The notes under the pieces were generated by a model. That model ran no database searches and was not told the origin of the DNA. It saw only the letters and a program-made list of their open reading frames with translations. The translations under genes and the position numbers were made by a program. Positions 35,590 to 42,081 of a stretch of DNA of 64,000 nt are shown here, piece after piece (the first letter of the stretch is position 1; each line of letters opens with the position of its first letter). Source of the stretch: Chryseobacterium sp. BGARF1 (GTDB lineage Bacteria > Bacteroidota > Bacteroidia > Flavobacteriales > Weeksellaceae); the NCBI RefSeq assembly GCF_001677955.1, contig NZ_LELA01000080.1:42376-106375 (forward strand), in the 5' to 3' direction.

Positions 35590-36585
35590 ATGGCAACAAA
35601 AGATATAAGTAAAGACAAAATAGGCTTCCAGAAAATCATTGCCGTTTTCGGGATTATTTTATTCGTTGGGAAAATTATCGCTTGGAAACTTACAGATTCC
35701 GATGCTGTGTTTTCTGATGCTATGGAAAGTATCGTTAATGTCATCAGCGCATTCATGGGGTTGTATTCATTGCATTTGGCTTCAAAACCTAAAGACGAAG
35801 ATCACCCATACGGTCACGGAAAAGTAGAATTTGTAACCTCCGGAATTGAAGGTGCATTGATTGCTATTGCAGGGGTAATGATTATCTACGAAGGGATAAA
35901 CAGTTTAATAACAGGTAAAGTTTTAGGACAGCTAGATTGGGGAATCGCCATTATTGCAGTGACAGCGATTATTAACTATATTTTGGGCTATATTTCTATT
36001 AAAAAAGGAGAAAAAGAGAATTCTTTGGTCTTAATTTCCTCCGGAAAGCATTTGCAGTCAGATACGATTACTACTTTAGGAGTGGTGATCAGTTTAATCA
36101 TCGTGTACTTTACCAAGATCTATTGGATTGACTCTATGGTTGCCTTAATATTCGGTTTCTACATTATTTTTGTGGGCTATAAAATTGTTAGAAAATCCCT
36201 TCGCGGAATTATGGACGAACAAGATCCCGAACTTCTAAACAACATTATTGATCTTCTCGAAAAAAACAGAAAAATAGAATGGATTGACATTCACAACATG
36301 AAGATCCAGCAGTTTGGTTCGTCGCTGCACATCGATGCGCACATTACTTTGCCGTATTATTACAGCCTTCGTGAAGCGCATAAGGAAATGGAAAATGTAA
36401 TTCTTTTGTTAGCTAAAAACACTAAGCGTACCGTTGAATTCAATTTCCACATGGATGATTGCAAGACCATTTCTTGCCCACTTTGCCAGATTATGGATTG
36501 CCCAGTACGAAAACAACCATTTGTAAAAAGGGTAGAATGGACGGCAGAAAATGTAACAAGAGTAGAAAAACATACCGTTGATTAA
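35590..36585 (+). CDS. cation diffusion facilitator transporter with Cys-rich tail
   Basis: The 331-aa protein has about six membrane helices with CDF metal-site residues: SDAVFSDAMESIVNV in the second helix region, HPYGHGKVEFV, and SGKHLQSDTITTLGV. A cytoplasmic C-terminal domain follows with HIDAHITLPYYYSLREAHK. The last 40 residues are unusual: C-x5-C-x2-C-x5-C (DCKTISCPLCQIMDCPVR). CDF proteins expel divalent metals such as Zn, Co, Fe or Mn in exchange for protons. The tail may bind or sense a thiophilic metal. Confidence 0.9.
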   Translation: MATKDISKDKIGFQKIIAVFGIILFVGKIIAWKLTDSDAVFSDAMESIVNVISAFMGLYSLHLASKPKDEDHPYGHGKVEFVTSGIEGALIAIAGVMIIYEGINSLITGKVLGQLDWGIAIIAVTAIINYILGYISIKKGEKENSLVLISSGKHLQSDTITTLGVVISLIIVYFTKIYWIDSMVALIFGFYIIFVGYKIVRKSLRGIMDEQDPELLNNIIDLLEKNRKIEWIDIHNMKIQQFGSSLHIDAHITLPYYYSLREAHKEMENVILLLAKNTKRTVEFNFHMDDCKTISCPLCQIMDCPVRKQPFVKRVEWTAENVTRVEKHTVD

Positions 36586-36591
36586 TTTTTT

Positions 36592-36704
36592 AGAAGCTAT
36601 TTCCCGCTCTCCGCTCATACTCCTCACACGGTCGCTTTTCCATCCTCTAAATCCCTCCAACTTTCCAACGCAAGTTGCGGGGTAACCGCTGCAATCGGGG
36701 CTAT
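36592..36704. repeat. GC-richer dispersed intergenic repeat element
   Basis: This block is plainly GC-richer than the surrounding DNA. It runs from AGAAGCTATTTCCCGCTCTC to GCTGCAATCGGGGCTATTAA, a pair of ends I recall from intergenic repeats in many flavobacterial genomes. No ORF of interest is present. It is the first of three unrelated repeat types in the 385-base gap 36586-36970. Confidence 0.55.
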
Positions 36705-36712
36705 TAATAAAC

Positions 36713-36745
36713 AAACCTCACAGGTTTTCAAAACCTGTGAGGTTT
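36713..36745. repeat. 33-bp intergenic palindrome, copy 2 (perfect)
   Basis: AAACCTCACAGGTTTT and its exact reverse complement are separated by one C. The 16-bp arms are perfect. Length and outer bases match the imperfect copy at 15723-15755. Confidence 0.8.
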
Positions 36746-36873
36746 AAACACATTGCTCCAAAGTATAAAAAACTTTGTTTATGATAATTAATTTGCTCTA
36801 GGATAGGTGCTGTTTTTTATGAGAATAATTCATTGAATCAATGTAACCCCATTTTTATAATTTTTACAAAAAT

Positions 36874-36944
36874 ACTCCGTAGGAGTGATATCTGTGTAGC
36901 CAAAAATTAAAACGAGCACAACGAAGCGCTCCTTTAGGAGCGCT
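36874..36944. repeat. paired short hairpins of a flavobacterial intergenic repeat
   Basis: ACTCCGTAGGAGT (from 36874), with the following GATATCTGTGTAG, and the perfect stem AGCGCTCC-TTTA-GGAGCGCT (36925-36944) lie on either side of AAAATTAAAACGAGCACAACG. The pattern resembles repeats seen between flavobacterial genes. No gene is present. Confidence 0.5.
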
Positions 36945-36970
36945 ATCTTAATATTTGAGATTCTTACAGA

Positions 36971-37414
36971 TCAATAATTTGAATCCCTCAATATCATCTG
37001 CTTTCTATAATAAAACAAAGGAACAATCAAAAGCAGGATCAAAGGTTGTATCACAAACCTTCTCATATAGAAAGAGAAAAGATAGCCAATATCAAATCTG
37101 TCGTAGATACAGTAAAGATAGATTGGGAATGTAATTGCAAAAATAATAGAAATTAAAACCGCTCCTTGAACTGTCCATTCTTTATTTTTAAATAAAAAAT
37201 GAATGATAATACATGAGAAAAATAGGTTTAAAACAAATCTAAAAATGTGACTGATTATCAGTTTTCCCCATTCAAATTCCGGGAAAGGAATGTTTTTATT
37301 GCCTTCGTGAAAATAATTCAAAAAAGGGTCGTAAAAAATCTGCTCTTCCAGTATTCTCACACCCATGAGTCCGCAAACTCCTAAGAGGACTAAAAACCAA
37401 CTAAGAATTCTCAT
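36971..37414 (-). CDS. exosortase F system-associated membrane protein
   Basis: The 147-aa protein has about four membrane helices and the family pattern EEQIFYDPFLNYFHEGN after helix 1. Its start overlaps the end of xrtF by 14 bases, as is usual for this pair in flavobacteria. Its biochemical role is unknown. It is thought to assist XrtF. Confidence 0.85.
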   Translation of the reverse strand: MRILSWFLVLLGVCGLMGVRILEEQIFYDPFLNYFHEGNKNIPFPEFEWGKLIISHIFRFVLNLFFSCIIIHFLFKNKEWTVQGAVLISIIFAITFPIYLYCIYDRFDIGYLFSFYMRRFVIQPLILLLIVPLFYYRKQMILRDSNY

Positions 37415-37931
37415 TTTTTAAAGCAAAAAATTTAATCCAAACCAACCAAAGTATAACCACACTTCCGTAAATCACAGCCGGAAAAACATAATCATGTACC
37501 ATTCTGTTGTATTCTGGGTGGTCTCTGGTTACAATATTAAGTCCTATAATCCGTAAAATATTCATTACGTATAGCAATAAGAGGCTTACTGCAATAAAAA
37601 CGAAAGTTTTAGGCCCTTTATAAAAGGCAAAAATAAAAGCTGTAAAAAGAATGATTACCGAAATCGCATTACAGCCTTCTACCATTCGGCTAACATACTT
37701 TTCATTAACATAAAACCAAACCTGCTCTTTAGAAACATCATTATATAATGATGTGGTGTAGCCTATTTTATTTTGTATGGTAGCTACTTGCTCTGCAATA
37801 CTACGTGAATAAGGGTCGAGACCAGATTCTTTAAAACTATTAAGATAAAACTGATACGCAAAAAGCAACACCAAATAAATGATGATAAAGCGCAACAGGA
37901 TGCTCAAAACAGGCTTAAAGTCTTTTAACAT
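37401..37931 (-). CDS. xrtF: exosortase family protein XrtF
   Basis: The 176-aa membrane protein has the exosortase/archaeosortase catalytic residues in order: Cys87 in VEGCNAISV, Arg127 in MNILRIIGLN and His146 in RMVHDYVFP. Exosortases cleave C-terminal sorting tails of exported proteins. No obvious XrtF substrate with a tripartite tail was recognised in this window, where the surface proteins carry T9SS domains instead. It is divergent from the kinase gene at 37981. Confidence 0.9.
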   Translation of the reverse strand: MLKDFKPVLSILLRFIIIYLVLLFAYQFYLNSFKESGLDPYSRSIAEQVATIQNKIGYTTSLYNDVSKEQVWFYVNEKYVSRMVEGCNAISVIILFTAFIFAFYKGPKTFVFIAVSLLLLYVMNILRIIGLNIVTRDHPEYNRMVHDYVFPAVIYGSVVILWLVWIKFFALKNENS

Positions 37932-37963
37932 GCTGCAAAGATAGCAATTAGCCTGTAAATTAG

Positions 37964-37971
37964 TATATTTG
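37964..37971 (+). promoter_or_regulatory. -7 promoter element of the AmgK-like kinase gene
   Basis: TATATTTG matches TAnnTTTG and ends 9 bases before the chosen ATG at 37981. The alternative in-frame TTG at 37969 overlaps this box. A very short leader would result. Confidence 0.4.
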
Positions 37972-37980
37972 TTACCATAT

Positions 37981-39003
37981 ATGACTTCTGAAAACGCGAA
38001 AAGATTTTTTGAAAACCATTTTGGTGAAAAATCAACCGAATTTATTACTTTAGCTCAAAGCGGTTCTGCAAGAGTCAATTTTTTGGCTCAAAATCAAATA
38101 GGAAAATACATTCTTACCTACAATGAGAACATTGCCGAAAACGAATGTTTTCTGTATTTCTCGGGCGTGTTTTCTGAATTGAATCTCAATACTCCTAAAA
38201 TATTTTCTGTTTCAGAAGATCGGAAATTATATATTCAGGAGTTTTTAGGCGAAAAAACTTTTTCAGAAATCATTGCTGAAGAAGGTTTGTCAGAAAATGT
38301 GCAAGATTTGGTAAAGCAAACTCTTAAAGAGCTTTTTGATCTTCAGGAAAAGACCAAAGATAAAATAGACTTTCAAAAAACATTTGAATATGAAAGTTAT
38401 GATGAGCTTCCAATAATGCATGATCTGTATTATTTCAAAAATTTCGTCGCAGATGTTTTAGAACTAGAATATCACAAATCTTCTTTGCTGAAAGAGTTCA
38501 AAAAAATCATCAATCTCATAGGAAATTTTAAGCCGAAAGGCATCATGATTCGAGATTTTCAGGCAAGAAATATCTTGGTAAAAGATGAGAATAAAGTTTC
38601 TTTTATCGATTACCAGTCGGCTATGAAAGGTCCTTTAATGTATGATGTAATTTCTTTTTTATTCCAAGCTAAAGCCAATTTTCCTGAAGATTTTAAAAAT
38701 GAAATGCTGGAGTTTTATATTCAACAGTTTGATAATAAGGAAACTCAGGCTCAACTAAGAAATTCGGTAAAGCCAATTCAGATGATGAGGTTTTTACAGG
38801 TTTTGGGAGCATATGGCTTCCGAGGGCTTATTCAAAGAAAGCAACATTTCATCGCAAGTATCGATAAAGGCATTCAAAATATTACAGAGTTTTCAGAAAT
38901 TTGGGATGAGATGAAAAATTATCCCGAGCTGAAAAAAGTAATTGGACAGCTGAGTTCTGAAAAAGTCAAATTTAAAATATTAGAAATATTAAAGGTAAAT
39001 TAA
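37981..39003 (+). CDS. amgK: APH-family kinase, AmgK-like (amino-sugar anomeric kinase)
   Basis: The protein has 340 aa from the ATG at 37981. It has the aminoglycoside-phosphotransferase fold: an N-lobe with SGSARVNFLA in place of the P-loop, and the catalytic loop IRDFQARNILV followed by SFIDYQSAMKGPLMYDVISF. In Pseudomonas the APH-type kinase AmgK phosphorylates MurNAc at C1 and MurU makes UDP-MurNAc. A MurU-like gene lies 660 bases downstream here, so this assignment is favoured. No antibiotic resistance role is implied. Confidence 0.7.
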   Translation: MTSENAKRFFENHFGEKSTEFITLAQSGSARVNFLAQNQIGKYILTYNENIAENECFLYFSGVFSELNLNTPKIFSVSEDRKLYIQEFLGEKTFSEIIAEEGLSENVQDLVKQTLKELFDLQEKTKDKIDFQKTFEYESYDELPIMHDLYYFKNFVADVLELEYHKSSLLKEFKKIINLIGNFKPKGIMIRDFQARNILVKDENKVSFIDYQSAMKGPLMYDVISFLFQAKANFPEDFKNEMLEFYIQQFDNKETQAQLRNSVKPIQMMRFLQVLGAYGFRGLIQRKQHFIASIDKGIQNITEFSEIWDEMKNYPELKKVIGQLSSEKVKFKILEILKVN

Positions 39004-39029
39004 ACTATTAAGTTTGATTAAACATAAGA

Positions 39030-39099
39030 TTTGTCATTCTGGAGGAATCTCAATTATTGAATAGAATTAATAGTGCTTAGATTCCTACGAAATGACAAA
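39030..39099. repeat. 70-bp imperfect inverted repeat
   Basis: TTTGTCATTCTGGAGGAATCT and AGATTCCTACGAAATGACAAA are inverted copies matching at 18 of 21 positions, separated by about 28 bases. The motif resembles dispersed intergenic elements of Bacteroidetes. Confidence 0.65.
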
Positions 39100-39165
39100 A
39101 ATGTCCTGAAAAAATAGTTATCAATCAATCATCATTTATCAACAATCAATTATAAATAATAAAAT

Positions 39166-39573
39166 ATGCTACACATAGACATCCACAGTTTTTCATACAA
39201 AAAAGGAGGGATCCCTAAAGATGACTCAGGTAACGGAGGTGGTTTTACATTCGATTGCCGAGGAATTTTAAACCCAGGAAGAGTAGAAGAGTATAAAATA
39301 CAAACCGGTAATGATATTGGTGTTCAGGAATATTTAGAAACAAAAACAGAGATGCCTCAGTTTTTAGAATTAATTAAAAACTTAGTTTCAATTAACATCG
39401 ATAATTATTTGGGAAGAGGTTTTGAAAACCTGCAAATCAATTTCGGGTGTACAGGAGGCCAACACAGGTCAGTTTATTCGGCTATAAAGATCGCTCAATT
39501 TATTGAAGAAAAATACGGTGATAAAGTACAAATAAGCCTTCACCACGACGAGCAACACCAACTTAACCATTAG
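39166..39573 (+). CDS. stand-alone RapZ C-terminal domain protein
   Basis: The 135-aa protein lacks the N-terminal kinase-like half of RapZ. It keeps the C-terminal domain: [13 protein letters not shown] and the [15 protein letters not shown] signature near residues 102-116. In E. coli the RapZ C-terminal domain binds glucosamine-6-phosphate and RNA to control glmS. Here it lies between an AmgK-like kinase and a MurU-like enzyme, both linked to amino sugars. A sensor or regulator role in that pathway is an inference. Confidence 0.85.
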   Translation: MLHIDIHSFSYKKGGIPKDDSGNGGGFTFDCRGILNPGRVEEYKIQTGNDIGVQEYLETKTEMPQFLELIKNLVSINIDNYLGRGFENLQINFGCTGGQHRSVYSAIKIAQFIEEKYGDKVQISLHHDEQHQLNH

Positions 39574-39666
39574 TAATGGGTGATGTGCAATAATTAATAT
39601 TTAGCTTCGCTAATATTATTTGTGTTTTAAAATTACTCATTACCAATTACTCATTACCCATAATTT
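39574..39666. repeat. short intergenic hairpin and CATTACC repeats
   Basis: AATATTTAGC and GCTAATATT form a hairpin around TTC (39596-39617). AATTACTCATTACC is repeated twice in tandem near 39631-39658, with a diverged inverted copy (TAGTAATGGGTGATG) beginning at 39571. This is probably a non-coding repeat element. Confidence 0.45.
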
Positions 39667-40380
39667 ATGAAGGCATTAATTTTTGCAGCAGGAAAAGGTA
39701 CCCGTTTAAAACCTTTTACAGACCATCATCCTAAAGCTTTGGCTAAAGTGAATGGCGTTCCTCTTTTAGAAAGAAATATACAATATCTCAAAGGATTTGG
39801 AATTACTGATTTTGTAATCAATATTCATCACTTTGGTGATCAGATTGTTGCGTTTTTAAAAGAAAATGATAATTTTGGCTGTAAGATTGAGGTTTCTGAT
39901 GAATCGAATGAACTGTTGGAAACTGGAGGTGGTTTGATTTTTGCTAAAGAATTCCTCAATCACGGTGAAGATTTCCTGATTATGAATGCTGATATTTTAA
40001 CCCAAATCAATATTGATGATTTTGTAAGCTATCACAAAGAAATCAAAGATTTTGTTACCTTAGCGGTTTCAGATAGAGAAAGTTCGAGAAAACTGCTGTT
40101 CAATGATGACTTGGTTTTAAGAGGTTGGCTTAATGTACAGACAGGAGAGCAGCGCCTTGCAGAATTCAACAAGGGATTTAGACCTTTAGCTTTTAGCGGG
40201 GTGCATTGCATTAATCCGGTGATTTTTGATAAAATAAAAAGAAAAGGGAAGTTTTCTGTAATGGAAGAATATCTGGATCTGATGCATACCGAAAAAATAC
40301 ACGGTTTTGTACACGACAGTATTTTGATTGATGTAGGAAGACCGGAATCTGTGATTGAAGCAGAAAAATATTTTAAATAA
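39667..40380 (+). CDS. murU: sugar-1-phosphate nucleotidyltransferase, MurU-like
   Basis: The 237-aa protein starts MKALIFAAGKGTRLKPFT, the nucleotide-binding signature with GxGTRLxP. HHPKALAKVNGVPLLERNI follows, then the metal-binding MNADIL Asp near residue 108 and a C-terminal LIDVGRPESV. It lacks the C-terminal beta-helix of GlmU. It fits MurU, which makes UDP-MurNAc from MurNAc-1-phosphate and UTP, given the AmgK-like kinase upstream. A mannose-1-phosphate guanylyltransferase role cannot be excluded. Confidence 0.75.
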   Translation: MKALIFAAGKGTRLKPFTDHHPKALAKVNGVPLLERNIQYLKGFGITDFVINIHHFGDQIVAFLKENDNFGCKIEVSDESNELLETGGGLIFAKEFLNHGEDFLIMNADILTQINIDDFVSYHKEIKDFVTLAVSDRESSRKLLFNDDLVLRGWLNVQTGEQRLAEFNKGFRPLAFSGVHCINPVIFDKIKRKGKFSVMEEYLDLMHTEKIHGFVHDSILIDVGRPESVIEAEKYFK

Positions 40381-40385
40381 TTTGA

Positions 40386-41138
40386 ATGAGAACTGAAGGA
40401 ACGAGAGACGAAAGTTTAGAAAATACAGAATTAGATATCAACGAATCTAAATTACATAATAGTTTACGCGAAAAAACCTGGGACGAGACCATTACCAAAG
40501 ACAGCTGGATGGTTTTCAAAGTGATGGCAGAGTTTGTAGATGGCTACGAAAAAATGGCCAGAATAGGCCCTTGTGTTTCTATTTTTGGATCTGCAAGATT
40601 AAAGCCTGAAAGTAAATACTACAATATGGCGGTAGAAATCGCTGAAAAAATAACCAAAATAGGTTTCGGAGTCATTACAGGAGGTGGTCCAGGAATTATG
40701 GAAGCGGGTAATAAAGGAGCTTTCAATGCAGAAGGAAAATCGATTGGTTTAAATATTGACCTACCTTTTGAGCAACATTTTAATCCTTATATCAACAAAT
40801 TATATTCACTGAATTTTGATTATTTCTTTGTAAGAAAAGTAATGTTTGTAAAATATTCTCAGGGGTTTATTGTAATGCCGGGAGGTTTTGGCACATTAGA
40901 TGAACTTACAGAAGCGATGACGTTAATTCAGACCAATAAAATAGGGCGTTTCCCAATTGTTTTGGTAGGAACTGAATTTTGGGGTGGTTTGCTAGGATGG
41001 TTTAAGGAAACGCTACTAAAAGAAGGGATGATCTCTGAAGGCGATCTTGATCTTTACCGTGTGGTAGATACTGCTGATGAAGCTGTAGCTCACATCAAAG
41101 CTTTCTATGATAAGTACTCTGTGAATGTTAACTTTTAA
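40386..41138 (+). CDS. LOG family protein (TIGR00730-type Rossmann fold)
   Basis: The 250-aa protein carries the LOG signatures GGGPGIMEAGNKGAF near residues 99-113 and MPGGFGTLDELTEAMT near 164-179. Homologues cleave the N-glycosidic bond of nucleoside 5'-monophosphates (cytokinin-activating in plants); bacterial roles include nucleotide catabolism. It starts 5 bases after the murU-like gene and is probably co-transcribed. Confidence 0.9.
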   Translation: MRTEGTRDESLENTELDINESKLHNSLREKTWDETITKDSWMVFKVMAEFVDGYEKMARIGPCVSIFGSARLKPESKYYNMAVEIAEKITKIGFGVITGGGPGIMEAGNKGAFNAEGKSIGLNIDLPFEQHFNPYINKLYSLNFDYFFVRKVMFVKYSQGFIVMPGGFGTLDELTEAMTLIQTNKIGRFPIVLVGTEFWGGLLGWFKETLLKEGMISEGDLDLYRVVDTADEAVAHIKAFYDKYSVNVNF

Positions 41139-41195
41139 TTGGCATCAAATTTGACCAAACCTATTTAGCAATATGCTGTAAATCTATAAATTGAG

Positions 41196-41666
41196 ATGAA
41201 AAAATTTTTATATATATCGGGTATTTTTACATTGATTATACTGATGAGTTTTTCTGTAGCAGACTTTTTCTCTTCGATGACAAAAGTAGACTATATCGAC
41301 GGAAGCAAAACGCTGAAGTTTACTGCTAAAATGAATACAAGCCATATTTCTGATGCGATAAAAATCAACAGAAATACTGCAGGATTTGAAGCTGAAGTAA
41401 AAAAATATGTAAATAATAATTTTGATGTATTTGTAAATGGTTCTCCTAAAACTTTAACTTTCACCGGAAGTCAGGTAAGTGGAGAAACGGTTTGGGTGTA
41501 TTTTGAAACCGGTGGTGTTTCTGACATCAACAGTTTAAAAATAAAAAATACGATACTTTTAAGCGCATTTCCTAAGCAAATAAACCTAGTCAATATTGCC
41601 TATAAAGGAAATCAGAAAACGATGAATTTTCAGCGCGGAAAAGAGGTAAATGAAGTTTCTTTTTAA
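41196..41666 (+). CDS. DUF6702 family exported protein
   Basis: The 156-aa protein has an N-terminal hydrophobic signal (residues 5-22) followed by a beta-rich domain: VDYIDGSKTLKFTAKMNTSH, VFVNGSPKTLTFTGSQVSGE and a late PKQINLVNI. This is the DUF6702 pattern. The family often precedes an M1 peptidase, but here a terminator follows instead. Its function is unknown. Confidence 0.8.
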   Translation: MKKFLYISGIFTLIILMSFSVADFFSSMTKVDYIDGSKTLKFTAKMNTSHISDAIKINRNTAGFEAEVKKYVNNNFDVFVNGSPKTLTFTGSQVSGETVWVYFETGGVSDINSLKIKNTILLSAFPKQINLVNIAYKGNQKTMNFQRGKEVNEVSF

Positions 41667-41690
41667 AAGACACTTTTACTTGAAATACTA

Positions 41691-41717
41691 AACCATTGCT
41701 TTTGCAGTGGTTTTTTT
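41691..41717 (+). terminator. terminator after DUF6702
   Basis: AACCATTGC and GCAGTGGTT pair (one mismatch) around TTTT and are followed by T7. Confidence 0.8.
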
Positions 41718-42018
41718 GTTGCACATCATATTGCTTTTCTGATGTTGAAAAAGTCTTTTATGAAAAAGTAAATTTTTAGGATAAGATATTTTTAGAACAT
41801 GTAAAGAATAAATAAGATGTTGTCTAAAGCGAATAAAGAAATAATAAAGTAATATTCTACATGTTGTAAACTTTTGAATTTCTCTATTTTTAATCATTTC
41901 TTTTGATGCTTTTGCGGTAAATATTTTTCTGATTTAAGCTTCTAAAGTTTTAAATATTGATCTCTCGCCTTGTAAGATTATTGTATAAAAGAATTCAAAT
42001 TTTAATATTCCATTTAAA
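41718..42018. other. AT-rich intergenic stretch without a gene
   Basis: Nothing convincing was seen in this 300-base stretch. Short open frames on both strands have no start signals or recognisable products. Confidence 0.5.
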
Positions 42019-42057
42019 TAAAAAAAGAATCCATCTCACGAATGAGACAGATTCTTT
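42019..42057 (-). terminator. terminator after the lectin T9SS gene at 42082
   Basis: AAAGAATC-x-ATCTCA and TGAGA-x-AGATTCTTT form a long stem around CGAA. The A run on the left gives a U tract on the minus strand. Confidence 0.85.
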
Positions 42058-42081
42058 AAAATTAAGTATAGTTGAAAAAAA

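Noticed and set aside
37981..39003. Aminoglycoside resistance gene
   Set aside because: The fold is APH-like, but the gene lies with RapZ-C and MurU-like genes; an amino-sugar kinase fits the context better.
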